A stretch of DNA of 64,000 nucleotides from UBA12567 sp964598425 (GCA_964598425.1 CAZRBV010000008.1:1-64000); one strand, 5' to 3'; positions 17,544 through 27,191 are shown, numbered from the stretch's first letter. Notes: generated by a model not told the origin, from the letters alone. Made by a program: numbers and translations.

Positions 17544-18458
17544 ATGCAAGTCGTCTTCTTTGGCTCTGGTGCATTCGGCCTCCCATCGCTTGATTGGTTG
17601 GCCGACGCCCACGAGCTGGTGCTGGTGGTGTCACAGCCCGACCGACCGGCTGGCCGTCGGCGTGTGCCGACGCCGACACCTGTATCGCAGCGGGCGATCG
17701 AACTGGGACTCCCACTCTTGCGCTGCGAGTCCGTGAATGAACCGCGCGTGCGTGAGCAATTGCGGGGCGTCGCTGCAGATCTCTGGGTTGTGATTGCCTT
17801 TGGACAAAAACTCTCGCAATCGCTTCTTGATGGTCGGACTGCAGTCAACCTGCACGGGTCACTCTTGCCGCGGTGGCGGGGGGCTGCTCCCATACACCAC
17901 GCCATCATGGCGGGAGATGCCGTGACCGGGGTGACCGCCATCACGCTCGCTGATCGTATGGATGCAGGCGAGATGCTTGCGAAAGAGTCGCTTGCGATCG
18001 GGCCGACAGACACGACCGGCGAACTTCATGATCGGCTCGCGCATCTGGGCCCCGCGGTGCTCGGTGCGGTGCTTACGGATGCGGAAGCTGGTGAACTCAG
18101 TCCTCAAGCCCAGGACGAGAGTGCGGTGACACTGGCGCCAAAACTCTCCAGAGCCGATGCAGCGTTGGACGCGACAATGACCGCTGTGGCGATGCGCCGC
18201 ATGATCAATGGGTGTTCGCCGTGGCCCGGATGTGCTGCCCGGATCGGTGGCGAGAAGCTGAAACTCCTCAAGGCAGCGCCTGTGGAGGTCTCTGTGCCGA
18301 ATGGCTCGGTGACTCAATGTGGCGATGTTGGTTGCGAGGGAGGTGCCATGCGACTGTTGGTCGTCCAGCCAGTCGGTGGTCGGCCCATGTCATTTGAGCA
18401 GTGGTCTCGCGGTCGCAGGCTTGAGTGGCCATCGACCATTGTGGTTGACATGCCATGA
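17544..18458 (+). CDS. fmt: methionyl-tRNA formyltransferase
   Basis: The 304-residue enzyme formylates initiator methionyl-tRNA using 10-formyl-tetrahydrofolate. The catalytic motif NLHGSLLPRWRGAAPI (102-117) is intact, followed by the aspartate in LADRMDAGEM. The C-terminal tRNA-binding domain is shorter and less conserved. The start at 17544 has GGGAGG upstream. The stop overlaps the ATG of the next gene by 4 bases (ATGA). Confidence 0.94.
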   Translation: MQVVFFGSGAFGLPSLDWLADAHELVLVVSQPDRPAGRRRVPTPTPVSQRAIELGLPLLRCESVNEPRVREQLRGVAADLWVVIAFGQKLSQSLLDGRTAVNLHGSLLPRWRGAAPIHHAIMAGDAVTGVTAITLADRMDAGEMLAKESLAIGPTDTTGELHDRLAHLGPAVLGAVLTDAEAGELSPQAQDESAVTLAPKLSRADAALDATMTAVAMRRMINGCSPWPGCAARIGGEKLKLLKAAPVEVSVPNGSVTQCGDVGCEGGAMRLLVVQPVGGRPMSFEQWSRGRRLEWPSTIVVDMP

Positions 18459-18970
18459 CGCTCCGGCAGCGGTCATTCTGGAATCTGTTCCGGCGGCAGC
18501 GATCTACAGTGCCTCCCTCGCCGCCCCGCCGCCGTGCTTCACAGGATCGGTACGATCAATTGGTCGCTGAGATGAAACGAGTGTGGAAGATTCGCGTCCG
18601 GAAGTGGCGAACGCGGACAAGTGGTTGCGCATGGGAACTTCGAGATCGGGAAGGAAATGTCACGCGCATGATCGAGTCGCCCTATCCCCGCGGCCCGATG
18701 TCATGCGCTGTCTTTCTGCATGAAGTAGGGCATCACGCCATCGGGTTTTCGCGTTCGAGAATTCGCTGTATGGAAGAACATCTGGCATGGGATTGGGCGC
18801 TTCGTGAAATGGAGTCGCGCGGGTTCAACGTGACGCAGCGGGTTCGGGATCGTCGTGATCGGGCAATGCGTTATGCGTTGGCTAAAGCCCTCCGTCGAGG
18901 TCTCAAACGCGTGCCTGCGGACCTCGTTCGGTGGCTTCCCGAAGGGATTGAGCTCGGGGCAGCCGAGTGA
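18455..18970 (+). CDS. basic HExxH putative metallopeptidase of unknown family
   Basis: The 171-residue protein has a very basic N-terminus and the motif HEVGHH at residues 89-94, followed about 15 residues later by EEHLAWDWAL. This HExxH...E spacing is that of gluzincin-like zinc peptidases such as the ImmA/IrrE group, although overall similarity to a named family could not be recognised. There is no signal peptide. The start ATG overlaps the fmt stop, and the stop overlaps the queA GTG (GTGA), so it is translated as part of the fmt-queA unit. A zinc-dependent proteolytic role is inference from one motif. Confidence 0.72.
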   Translation: MTLRQRSFWNLFRRQRSTVPPSPPRRRASQDRYDQLVAEMKRVWKIRVRKWRTRTSGCAWELRDREGNVTRMIESPYPRGPMSCAVFLHEVGHHAIGFSRSRIRCMEEHLAWDWALREMESRGFNVTQRVRDRRDRAMRYALAKALRRGLKRVPADLVRWLPEGIELGAAE

Positions 18971-20043
18971 ACATTGACGAGCTGCAATACGATCTGCCTG
19001 CAGAACTCATTGCCACCCGGCCGGCGGAGCCCCGCTGCAGCGCGAGAATGCTCGTGGTGCGGCGAGGTGCAGGGCAGATTGAGCATGCGCACGTACGCGA
19101 CCTTCCGGACTTCCTTCGCCCGGACGACCTCCTTGTTCGCAACAACACCGCCGTGCTCGCCGCGAGGCTTGTTGGCCGGCGGGAGTCTGACGGGAGGCGT
19201 GGCGGCGGCAAGATCGAGGGGCTGTTTCTGGAGTCATGCGGAAGCGACTGGCTGGTGCTTCTGACACAGTCTGGCAAGCTGCAGACAGGTGAGCAGCTCT
19301 TTCTGGAGGGACCCGACTCCAGTCAGATTGAGATTCGGCTCGTGGAGCGACGTGGTCGCGGGTGGCTTGTTCGCCCGAGTGAGGCCGCTCCGGTCGAGGC
19401 GCTGCTTCGGGCGGTAGGGAGGACGCCGCTGCCTCCATACATCCTCAGGGCCCGTGACAACCGCGGCGAGCACCTGGCAGATGAGTTGGATCGCGAGTGG
19501 TACCGAACGCTCTTTGCGGATCCGGCATGCTATGGATCGGTGGCCGCTCCGACGGCTGGGCTTCACTTCTCGGAAGACCTTCTCGGCAGGCTTCGTGAGC
19601 GGGGCGTGAACGAAGCATCCGTCACGCTGCATGTTGGTGAGGGGACATTCCGGCCGGTGTCGGCGGAGCGGCTTGAAGACCATGACATGCATTCGGAGGT
19701 GTGGCATGTTGATGAGGCAGCACTTGCCGCACTTCGAGCTGGGCCCGGCTCACAGGGACGCCTCGTGGCGGTCGGGACCACCACGACCCGGCTCCTGGAG
19801 TCGCTGCCAGATCCGCTTCCGGCTGAGCCGATCTCGGGCGAAACGGACCTGCTGATTGCGCCTGGATTCCGGTTCCGCCGGGTGGAGGCGCTTCTGACGA
19901 ATTTTCATTTGCCTCGCTCCACGCTTCTTGCGCTGGTTGGAGCATTGACCGGATTGGATTTGATGCGTGAGGCATATGCGCAGGCTGTGGCGAATCGATA
20001 TCGATTCTACAGTTACGGTGATGCGATGCTCGTCATGCCTTGA
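18967..20043 (+). CDS. queA: S-adenosylmethionine:tRNA ribosyltransferase-isomerase
   Basis: The 358-residue enzyme moves ribose from S-adenosylmethionine onto 7-aminomethyl-deazaguanine in tRNA, making epoxyqueuosine. Family blocks DELQYDLPAELIATRPAEPR at the start, VAAPTAGLHF in the middle, LHVGEGTFRPV and the end block TNFHLPRSTLLALV are all present. The GTG start at 18967 overlaps the stop of the preceding HExxH gene. No other queuosine gene is in the window. Confidence 0.95.
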   Translation: MNIDELQYDLPAELIATRPAEPRCSARMLVVRRGAGQIEHAHVRDLPDFLRPDDLLVRNNTAVLAARLVGRRESDGRRGGGKIEGLFLESCGSDWLVLLTQSGKLQTGEQLFLEGPDSSQIEIRLVERRGRGWLVRPSEAAPVEALLRAVGRTPLPPYILRARDNRGEHLADELDREWYRTLFADPACYGSVAAPTAGLHFSEDLLGRLRERGVNEASVTLHVGEGTFRPVSAERLEDHDMHSEVWHVDEAALAALRAGPGSQGRLVAVGTTTTRLLESLPDPLPAEPISGETDLLIAPGFRFRRVEALLTNFHLPRSTLLALVGALTGLDLMREAYAQAVANRYRFYSYGDAMLVMP

Positions 20044-21596
20044 GGTTTGAGAGGATTGACGGGCATGCTCGAAATGGTCGATACAGATTGAGTACGGTGG
20101 CAAGCGGATACGGTGCAGCGGTGACAGGACGGTTGATTGGCTCACTCTTGGACGGACTCGATGTCCAGCCCTTTCGCGGGGCAGAGGACTGCGTGGCTGT
20201 TCGCATGGTTGAGGACAGTCGCCACGTACGACCAGGTGATGTATTTCTGGCAAGGCCCGGTGAGGGCGTTGACGGCCGGGACTTCATTGACGCTGCCGAA
20301 GCAGCAGGCGCCGTTGCGACGCTGAGTGACGAAGAGGGATGTGAGCGGACATCGGGGCCGGCACTCTTCAGCAGGCGGCTTGTGCAGGACGGAGCGATAT
20401 TGGCTCACCGACTTGCCGGACGGCCTTCGCATTGCCTCGATCTCGTTGGTGTCACGGGTACCAACGGCAAGACCACCGTGACGACGCTCCTGCACCATCT
20501 GCTCCTCGGGCGTGGTCCATCGGCTCTTCTTGGGGGTGTTGTGATCGACACCGGCCGTGTGAGATCTCAGGCAACACTGACAACGCCGATGGCCTCGGAT
20601 GTATCCAACTGGCTTGCGTCGGCCGTTCAAGCAGGCTGCCGAACGGCCACGATGGAGGTCAGCAGTCACGCACTCTGTCAGGGTCGGGTCGAGGGCATTC
20701 GATTTCGAAGTGCCATCTTCACGGGCCTGAGTGGTGATCATCTGGACTACCACGGAAGCATGGAAGCGTACGAGGCCTGTAAGCGTTCGCTCCTGGAAGG
20801 GCTGGACCGCGATGCTTCGGCGATCGTCAATCTCGATGATCATGCGGGGTCTCGTATGTCCGCGTCAGCTCGGGGCCGCGTGATTGGTTGCTCGCTCCAT
20901 GGGCTAGGCGAAGTGCGCGGCGAGATCGCCCGCATGACTGCTGAAGACACGGTGATGGAGGTGAATTCGCCGTGGGGATCATGGCGGCAGCGGGTTCCAT
21001 TGCCGGGCCGCCACAATGCAATGAACGCATTGCAGGCAATCGCCGCGGCGCTGGATCTCGGGGGTTCGCCGTCAGAGGCACAGGATCGAATGGAGACCGC
21101 CAGCGGCCCTCCAGGTCGACTGCAGTGCGTATCGACTGAACCCCGCGTGCTGGTGGACTTTGCGCACACGGATGGCGCCCTTCACGCCGTGCTGGAATCT
21201 CTGCGGGGCCTCGCTTCGCCTGAGCAGAGGATCCTGCTTGTTATTGGGTGTGGCGGAGATCGCGATCACACCAAGCGGCCACGTATGGCGGCAGTTGCGG
21301 CTGAAGGAGCGCACGAGGTATGGCTGACGAGTGACAATCCGAGGAGTGAAGACCCCGCCGCGATTCTCCGCGACATGGCGGCGGGCATACCCGCTGGCCA
21401 CTCGGACCACATTCACATGGAGGTCGATCGGGCCGCAGCGATCACGCTGGCCGTCGCTGCAGCCCGCGAGAAAGACATTGTGCTCATCGCGGGCAAGGGG
21501 CATGAGAAGTATCAGCTCATCGGCGATCAGTTGATCCCGTTTGATGACGTCGAGATTGCAGCTGCGGCGGTTGCCATGCGGGGGGCGCCAGCATGA
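20040..21596 (+). CDS. murE: UDP-MurNAc-tripeptide synthetase (meso-diaminopimelate adding)
   Basis: This enzyme adds the third residue of the peptidoglycan stem peptide. It has the ATP-binding motif GTNGKTT, the EVSSHAL motif with the catalytic region, and DNPRSEDP, the signature of meso-diaminopimelate-specific ligases (lysine-specific forms differ here). The start is uncertain. A TTG at 20040 overlaps the queA stop and gives 518 residues. A GTG at 20121 would start the protein at TGRLIGSLLDGL, which matches where homologues begin. The stop overlaps the murF ATG by 4 bases. Confidence 0.93.
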   Translation: MRFERIDGHARNGRYRLSTVASGYGAAVTGRLIGSLLDGLDVQPFRGAEDCVAVRMVEDSRHVRPGDVFLARPGEGVDGRDFIDAAEAAGAVATLSDEEGCERTSGPALFSRRLVQDGAILAHRLAGRPSHCLDLVGVTGTNGKTTVTTLLHHLLLGRGPSALLGGVVIDTGRVRSQATLTTPMASDVSNWLASAVQAGCRTATMEVSSHALCQGRVEGIRFRSAIFTGLSGDHLDYHGSMEAYEACKRSLLEGLDRDASAIVNLDDHAGSRMSASARGRVIGCSLHGLGEVRGEIARMTAEDTVMEVNSPWGSWRQRVPLPGRHNAMNALQAIAAALDLGGSPSEAQDRMETASGPPGRLQCVSTEPRVLVDFAHTDGALHAVLESLRGLASPEQRILLVIGCGGDRDHTKRPRMAAVAAEGAHEVWLTSDNPRSEDPAAILRDMAAGIPAGHSDHIHMEVDRAAAITLAVAAAREKDIVLIAGKGHEKYQLIGDQLIPFDDVEIAAAAVAMRGAPA

Positions 21597-22960
21597 CGAT
21601 GGAATCGCTGGGACGACTGGCCGAAATGGCGGGGGGCACCGTTGATGCTGGCTGGTCCGATGTTGCAGTTGATGGAATAGGAACGGATACGCGCGAAGAT
21701 CTCACCGGCTGTGTGTTCGTCGCGCTGCGTGGGCAGCGATTTGATGGGCACGATCATCTGGAAGCTGCGGTGAGCGCGGGGGCCGTTGCAGTGTTGGCAG
21801 CGCATGGATCCGAGACGCCCGCAGGCGCACCGGCAGTCATGGTGGATGACACGCGGGCAGCCTTGGGCCGCATGGCTGCTGCGTGGCGACAGACCCTGCC
21901 GAACCTTCGGGTTGTGGCGGTTACGGGAACCGCCGGAAAGACAACGACAAAGGATGCCATTGCTGCTGTCTGCCGGGAAGAGCGGCGGACGGTTGCAAGT
22001 CCCAGGTCGTTCAACAACGACATTGGGGTGCCACTGACGATTCTTGCTGCCAGACCAGAAGACGAGGTTCTGATTGCCGAGGTCGGCACGAATGCGCCAG
22101 GCGAGCTCCGGCCATTGGCGGACATGATTCGTCCTGACATCGCGGTGGTGACATTGGTTGGCTGCGGGCACCTGGAGGGTCTTGGCTCGCTGGAGTCTGT
22201 GGCCAGGGAGAAGTACGCCTTGCTGGAGTCGCTGACCGAGCGTGGCATCGGATTCCTCAGGCATCAGGATCTCCCGGTACCTCGCTGCCGAGGAACGCTG
22301 CAGACATTCGGCCTGTCTGCTGAGGCGGATCAGACACTTGGAGAGCGAGGCTTGGGATGGATGGAGTTCCAGCATCGACGATGGGCGACCGGGCTGCCCG
22401 GAACCCACGGTGCCCTCAATGCAGTGGCGGTCATTCTGGTTGCCCAGGCTCTTGGTCTTTCAGCCGAGGCGGTCGAACGGGGGCTGTCGCACCTTCAGGC
22501 GTCGCCGCAGCGACTGTCCCGATGCTCGGTGGGAGCCACTGAGATCATCGATGACAGCTGGAACGCCAATCCCGAATCGATGGCGGCGACGATTGAGACA
22601 CTCCCGGAGCTTGTTCGCGGTGAGGGCGGGGTGATGTTGGTTCTTGGTGACATGCTGGAGCTCGGCGCCGCCTCAGCGTCGCACCACTGCGACCTGGCGC
22701 CGCTTCTGGACACAGCAGTGCGGCGGATGCCGGTTCGGCGGATCGTCCTCGTCGGTACCGAGATGGGGACGCTGATGGCGAAACTCGGCGGCGCGTGTGG
22801 CGAGGTGCCGGTGCTCCATGAGCCGGTCGCCGATGACGAGAGCATGGCGAGGATCGCGGCACGCGTGGAACCCAATGAGACCGTGCTTTTGAAAGGCTCC
22901 CGTGGGCTTGCGTTGGAACGGATTATCTCGGCAATTGAATCAGGAGCCGCGGCCCGTTGA
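21593..22960 (+). CDS. murF: UDP-MurNAc-tripeptide:D-alanyl-D-alanine ligase
   Basis: The 455-residue ATP-dependent ligase finishes the pentapeptide of the peptidoglycan precursor. The ATP motif is VTGTAGKTTTKD, followed by SFNNDIGVPLTIL, HLEGLGSLE and the catalytic-domain block DDSWNANPESM (DxYNANPxS in other species). Overlap with murE and a 22-base gap to mraY place it inside the mur operon. Confidence 0.95.
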   Translation: MTMESLGRLAEMAGGTVDAGWSDVAVDGIGTDTREDLTGCVFVALRGQRFDGHDHLEAAVSAGAVAVLAAHGSETPAGAPAVMVDDTRAALGRMAAAWRQTLPNLRVVAVTGTAGKTTTKDAIAAVCREERRTVASPRSFNNDIGVPLTILAARPEDEVLIAEVGTNAPGELRPLADMIRPDIAVVTLVGCGHLEGLGSLESVAREKYALLESLTERGIGFLRHQDLPVPRCRGTLQTFGLSAEADQTLGERGLGWMEFQHRRWATGLPGTHGALNAVAVILVAQALGLSAEAVERGLSHLQASPQRLSRCSVGATEIIDDSWNANPESMAATIETLPELVRGEGGVMLVLGDMLELGAASASHHCDLAPLLDTAVRRMPVRRIVLVGTEMGTLMAKLGGACGEVPVLHEPVADDESMARIAARVEPNETVLLKGSRGLALERIISAIESGAAAR

Positions 22961-22982
22961 TGGCCGATGAAGACGGAGAGGG

Positions 22983-24173
22983 ATGCTCTACAACCTGCTT
23001 CAATACTGTGACCAGTGGCTTGGCGAATGGGCCGGGTACTCGATTCTGCAAGTGCTCTATCAGATCGAGTTCCGAGTCTTTACTGCCGCGATTGCCGCGT
23101 TTGTCTTTGTGCTGGTGTTCGGAAAGCCGTGCATCAGATGGCTGATCCGCCGCAAGATCGGAGACTCTCCGGAATTCGAGCACGCTGATCTCAATGCGCT
23201 GATGGGGTCCAAGCGACACACGCCGACCATGGGCGGGATTCTGATTGTTGGAGGCATCGTCTTTGCCACGGTGCTGCTTGCCGATCTTCAGAACCGCTTT
23301 GTGCACCTGGCACTGCTGGTGACCGTGTGGCTGGCCTTGCTTGGGGCGGCGGATGACTGGCTCAAGCTTACGATTTCCAGCAGGATTCCGGGATCGCGGG
23401 AGGGGTTGAAGGCGTGGGAGAAGCTGCTGTTCCAGTTTGGGATCGGATTTCTTGCCGCAGTGTTCATCTGGAGATTGGCGGGGTCAAATGATGCTGCCCG
23501 CGCGCTGGTGCTTCCGTTCCAGCGAACCTACCAGCCGGATCAGGAATCCTTGATTCTCGAGCCGGGGGTCATTGTGCTCGGGATGTGGATCTTCCTTCCG
23601 CTCGTGGCGTTTTTCATCGCAGGAACCAGCAACGCCGTCAACATTACCGATGGCATGGATGGCCTGGCGCCAGGAATGGTTGTGATTGCATCACTCGGCG
23701 TGATGGTATTGGCCTACATCGCTGGAACTCCCGAGCGGGCGCACATCATGCTGTTTCCATGGATCGACGGCGCGTCGGAACTCATGGTGGTAGCTGCCGC
23801 GATGGCGGGGGCTTGCCTCGGATTTCTGTGGTTTAACTGCGCGCCGGCTTCAGTTTTCATGGGAGACACCGGCTCACTTCCGCTCGGTGGATTGCTTGCC
23901 ACGATCGCCTGCTGCATTCGACAGGAAGCTCTTCTCCTCCTGATCGGAGGCGTCTTTTATATTGAGATTCTGAGCAGCATGATGCAGACGTCATGGTTCA
24001 AGCTGACACGCCGATTCGGGCGCGAGCATGAAGGTCGGCGGCTGTTCTTGTGTGCGCCGATTCACCATCACTTCCATCTCAAGGGCTGGCAGGAGCCTCA
24101 GGTTGTGGTTCGATTCTGGATCGTTGGCGTGGTCTTCGTGGTCATGGCGATGGTGCTGACCAAACTTCGCTAA
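22983..24173 (+). CDS. mraY: phospho-MurNAc-pentapeptide transferase
   Basis: The 396-residue integral membrane enzyme moves phospho-MurNAc-pentapeptide to undecaprenyl phosphate, forming lipid I. It has about ten membrane segments, the motifs NAVNITDGMDGLAPG and GDTGSLPLGG, and a C-terminal HHHFHLKGWQE loop, all typical of MraY. It ends the operon and overlaps the end of the convergent pseudouridine synthase gene by 4 bases. With murE and murF it shows that this lineage keeps peptidoglycan synthesis. Confidence 0.96.
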   Translation: MLYNLLQYCDQWLGEWAGYSILQVLYQIEFRVFTAAIAAFVFVLVFGKPCIRWLIRRKIGDSPEFEHADLNALMGSKRHTPTMGGILIVGGIVFATVLLADLQNRFVHLALLVTVWLALLGAADDWLKLTISSRIPGSREGLKAWEKLLFQFGIGFLAAVFIWRLAGSNDAARALVLPFQRTYQPDQESLILEPGVIVLGMWIFLPLVAFFIAGTSNAVNITDGMDGLAPGMVVIASLGVMVLAYIAGTPERAHIMLFPWIDGASELMVVAAAMAGACLGFLWFNCAPASVFMGDTGSLPLGGLLATIACCIRQEALLLLIGGVFYIEILSSMMQTSWFKLTRRFGREHEGRRLFLCAPIHHHFHLKGWQEPQVVVRFWIVGVVFVVMAMVLTKLR

Positions 24174-25288
24174 CACGACTCTGGCATGAGGTCGTCGAGC
24201 CGAAGAACAGTGCCCGGTACCGTTGGCCGTTCCACTGGACCGCGATCGCGGAGTAGTGTGATCATCGCCACCATGTCAGCGGCGAGTGGAGCCTGAAACT
24301 CGACGTCCTGTTCTGTTGTGGGGTGGACAAAGCCCAACATCGCTGCGTGGAGTGCCTGCCGCGAAAGGAGTACCTTCCGCCTGTCGCCCTCGCTCTGATC
24401 TGGCGGTAGCACATCGCGCACTTCGAGGTGCTTGCCGCCGTACATGTCATCGCCGGCGATCGGCCATCCGAGGTGCGAAAGGTGGACGCGAATCTGATGC
24501 GTTCTCCCCGTCCGAAGTTCAACCTCGAGGAGCGTGAAGTCGCCGTAGCACTCCAGGACCCGGTAGAGCGTGACTGCCTGCTTTCCGGTGTCGTCCCACC
24601 GAACCGCATTGCGGTGTTTGATGGTCGGGTGTTTCCCGAGTGGAAGGTCGATCACATCCGCCAGGGGTTCCACGCTGCCGTGAACGAGCGCCACGTATCG
24701 TTTTCGCGTGCGGCGCTGCTCGAATTGCCTCCCAAGACGCCAATGTGCGGTTTCATTCTTGGCGATCACCATGACGCCAGTCGTGTGGCGATCGAGTCGA
24801 TGGACGACGCCCGGTCGGGCATCGGAGGCCCCGACGCCGCTCAGGGCTTCGCCGGACTTTTGCAGGTGCCATGCCAGCCCATTGATGATCGTTCCACTTT
24901 GATTGCCGCGCGCCGGGTGCACAATGATGTCATCGTGTTTGTCGATGATCATCAGGTCTGCGTCTTCGTAGAGAATCTCGATCGGGATGTCTTCGGCGGG
25001 AAGATCTGAGCTTGGCGGGGGAGGAAGCACGACGTCGACGACATCTCCCTTCCGAAGCTTGGTGGAAGGTTTGGGATCGCGGCCGTTCACCGTTACCGCG
25101 TGTTCGTGAATGAGCCGTTGCAATGAAGTGCGACTGAGCCAGGGAATGCGATCGCCGAGATACCGATCGAGCCGCTTGTTCAGATCACGTGACAGTGTGA
25201 ACGTCGCATGGGCTGGCCCATCATCGGAATTGAGTTTCTCGGGATCAACCGCGCCGCCGGGGCCGATTGGGCCCTCGGGATCACTCAT
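24170..25288 (-). CDS. RluA/RluD family 23S rRNA pseudouridine synthase
   Basis: The 372-residue enzyme has an N-terminal S4 RNA-binding domain (about residues 35-90) and a pseudouridine synthase domain. The catalytic motif GVVHRLDRHTTG carries the nucleophile D166, with RTGRTHQIRVHL downstream. Architecture and length fit RluD, which modifies helix 69 of 23S rRNA, but RluA-family members with S4 domains are hard to tell apart without a tree. It is translated with the upstream TPR gene (4-base overlap). Confidence 0.88.
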   Translation of the reverse strand: MSDPEGPIGPGGAVDPEKLNSDDGPAHATFTLSRDLNKRLDRYLGDRIPWLSRTSLQRLIHEHAVTVNGRDPKPSTKLRKGDVVDVVLPPPPSSDLPAEDIPIEILYEDADLMIIDKHDDIIVHPARGNQSGTIINGLAWHLQKSGEALSGVGASDARPGVVHRLDRHTTGVMVIAKNETAHWRLGRQFEQRRTRKRYVALVHGSVEPLADVIDLPLGKHPTIKHRNAVRWDDTGKQAVTLYRVLECYGDFTLLEVELRTGRTHQIRVHLSHLGWPIAGDDMYGGKHLEVRDVLPPDQSEGDRRKVLLSRQALHAAMLGFVHPTTEQDVEFQAPLAADMVAMITLLRDRGPVERPTVPGTVLRLDDLMPESC

Positions 25289-26136
25289 TGCGGGGCGGTC
25301 TCACTCCCGGGCGCGGGCTCGTTTGCGGGCTCGGGCTCGGTCGGAGCGGTCGTGGGAAGATCACCTGTGGCCGCCGATGGCTCGATGCTGTCCGGGGCTG
25401 CCGGCTCCTGGCCCAATGGGGGCGCGCCAAGTGGAGGAGCTTGAAGGCCTGGCGGTGGCGCAATCACAGCGGGTGGCGCAGCAGGCGTTGCCAGTTCGAT
25501 TGGTTCCGCGAGTTGGGGCGCGGAGCTGGCGCGGGAGGCCGCCTGTGTCGCCAGCGGAGCCAGCCAGTCGCCTGCGCGAGCCTCACTCTTGCCGTACCAG
25601 GTCACGGCCTGTTCAATCTCACCTCGGCATTCGGCGATTGCGGCAAGCCCGTTGAGAGCGGAAACCGTGACCAGTGTCCGGCCTGGCGTGCCGTCGTCCT
25701 CATTGGCGATCTCGCCATAAATCCGCGCTGCAGTTGCCAGATGCTGGTCGCGGAGATCGGGGGTCAATTGGGTCAGCGTTTGTCCGTCATCGCTGGTGGT
25801 CGTGCCGCGTTGAACGTCATGCAGCAAGGAGTCCGCCGCGGCCAGACGTGCGATGTCGGCCACTGCATCAACATCGGCGTGCCTGCGGGCGACATCTTCA
25901 AGAGATGCGGGCTGGACCGTCGTACGCAAGTCAACCCACGCTTCATCTCTCGCCATGGCTTCCTGCCGCTGCCAGCGAATCATCACGAGGTAGGCCACGA
26001 TAAAGGCAAGCACGATCAGGAGCCACGTCGGTCCCTTCGTTTTGAGCCAGGTCACGAAGTCCTCGTTGACCCTGCCCTCTTTGAGATCCTGCTGTCGTAC
26101 CTCTGCGAGGCGTTCTCGGTCTTCGTTGCGAGCCAT
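25285..26136 (-). CDS. YfgM-like membrane-anchored TPR protein with Pro/Ala-rich tail
   Basis: The 283-residue protein has a charged cytoplasmic N-terminus, one membrane helix (about residues 36-52), a helical TPR-like periplasmic part, and a low-complexity tail rich in Pro, Ala, Glu and Thr from about residue 205. This design resembles YfgM (TPR_21 family), which works with the Sec translocon and periplasmic chaperones. The proline-rich tail is not part of the standard family. It precedes the pseudouridine synthase with a 4-base overlap. Confidence 0.7.
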   Translation of the reverse strand: MARNEDRERLAEVRQQDLKEGRVNEDFVTWLKTKGPTWLLIVLAFIVAYLVMIRWQRQEAMARDEAWVDLRTTVQPASLEDVARRHADVDAVADIARLAAADSLLHDVQRGTTTSDDGQTLTQLTPDLRDQHLATAARIYGEIANEDDGTPGRTLVTVSALNGLAAIAECRGEIEQAVTWYGKSEARAGDWLAPLATQAASRASSAPQLAEPIELATPAAPPAVIAPPPGLQAPPLGAPPLGQEPAAPDSIEPSAATGDLPTTAPTEPEPANEPAPGSETAPQ

Positions 26137-26237
26137 TGCGTGTGAGCTTCCTGCACTGATGGGGGGAGTGAAGTTGGACGCCGCATCGTACCTGATGCCT
26201 GTCAGAACCGCGAGGTATCCCGTCCCCAGACCATGAT

Positions 26238-27191
26238 TCAGAGGTGTAGACGGGTCATGGCGGCCTCCAGCTGGTCCAACGCCCCGGCGAGATGTCGCGG
26301 ATGTCCTTCGGTCTTCAGGAAGGCGGGTGAGGTCGCGGCCATGAGAACTCGGCGAATGTCCGCCAGTTCGTGCGAGAGGGGCTCGTTGTGCAGCCCATGC
26401 TTGCGGCGGGCCTGCGCCATGGCCTTGACGGGCCGGGTCATCTTGAGCCGGTCGGGCCGAGCCCAGAGTTGGCGTTCAAGGTAGACCGCATCCTCGGCCC
26501 AATGGCCGGGCCGCACCTCGGCAAGATCGATCAGAATGACATCGCCGGACTGGACTGACACTCGGCTCAATGCATTGGCAAGGTGCAGGTCGCCGTGAAT
26601 CCAATGAGTCGTGTCTCGTTCTCTCCACCGCTCCACGAGTTGGTCGTGTCGCTTCTGCACACCCTTGATGGCCTCGGCCCACCGCGGCTTCTGGGCGATC
26701 CTGTTGTCACGAAGTGACTTTCGGGCATCGTCCAGCAATGTCGTCCAGTCTTCAATCCTCGCCTCAGTGGGGTCAACCGGGAGCGGATCAGTCTCTGCAT
26801 GGAACCTCGCCGCGGCATCCGCGATTCGAGCGATGTGGTCCTTGTGCCATCTCAGGCCAAGCGGGCCATACGGGAGTCGCTCCATCACGAGCCAGGCGAG
26901 GTCGTAGTGCCCCAGCGTGATGCCGGAGGCAAAGAGATGCGGGATGACAGCCGGAGAGGCGCCGTCCGGAGATTGAAGTCGCCGGGTCCAATACAGCTCC
27001 TTTGGGATGACGGGAAACTTGACGACGACATCTCGTGATGTCCCGTCGTTGAGTGTCCACACGGACCGTCCGGTGCTGGCACCACCGCGTTGCCAATCGG
27101 CGCGGAACCACGACACGCTGCCAAGATGCCCATCGCAGGCTTCTATCAGGGTGGGCAGCAGGTTTCTGGCAAAGGCCGGGTCGTGATGCAT
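26238..27191 (-). CDS. phosphotransferase of the aminoglycoside/choline kinase-like family
   Basis: The 317-residue protein has the kinase-like motif HGDLHLANAL followed by LIDLAEVRPG, matching the catalytic HGDxxxxN and metal-binding D of APH/choline kinases. An upstream VVKFP supplies the ATP-binding lysine. The substrate is unknown. There is no evidence that it is an antibiotic-resistance enzyme, since this family also acts on small metabolites. The start at 27191 was preferred because GGAG stands 5-9 bases upstream. The frame itself is open to 27305. Confidence 0.78.
   Translation of the reverse strand: MHHDPAFARNLLPTLIEACDGHLGSVSWFRADWQRGGASTGRSVWTLNDGTSRDVVVKFPVIPKELYWTRRLQSPDGASPAVIPHLFASGITLGHYDLAWLVMERLPYGPLGLRWHKDHIARIADAAARFHAETDPLPVDPTEARIEDWTTLLDDARKSLRDNRIAQKPRWAEAIKGVQKRHDQLVERWRERDTTHWIHGDLHLANALSRVSVQSGDVILIDLAEVRPGHWAEDAVYLERQLWARPDRLKMTRPVKAMAQARRKHGLHNEPLSHELADIRRVLMAATSPAFLKTEGHPRHLAGALDQLEAAMTRLHL

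Noticed and set aside
26238..27191. Antibiotic resistance (aminoglycoside phosphotransferase)
   Set aside because: Only the general kinase-like fold motifs are present; nothing points to an aminoglycoside substrate or to a mobile context.
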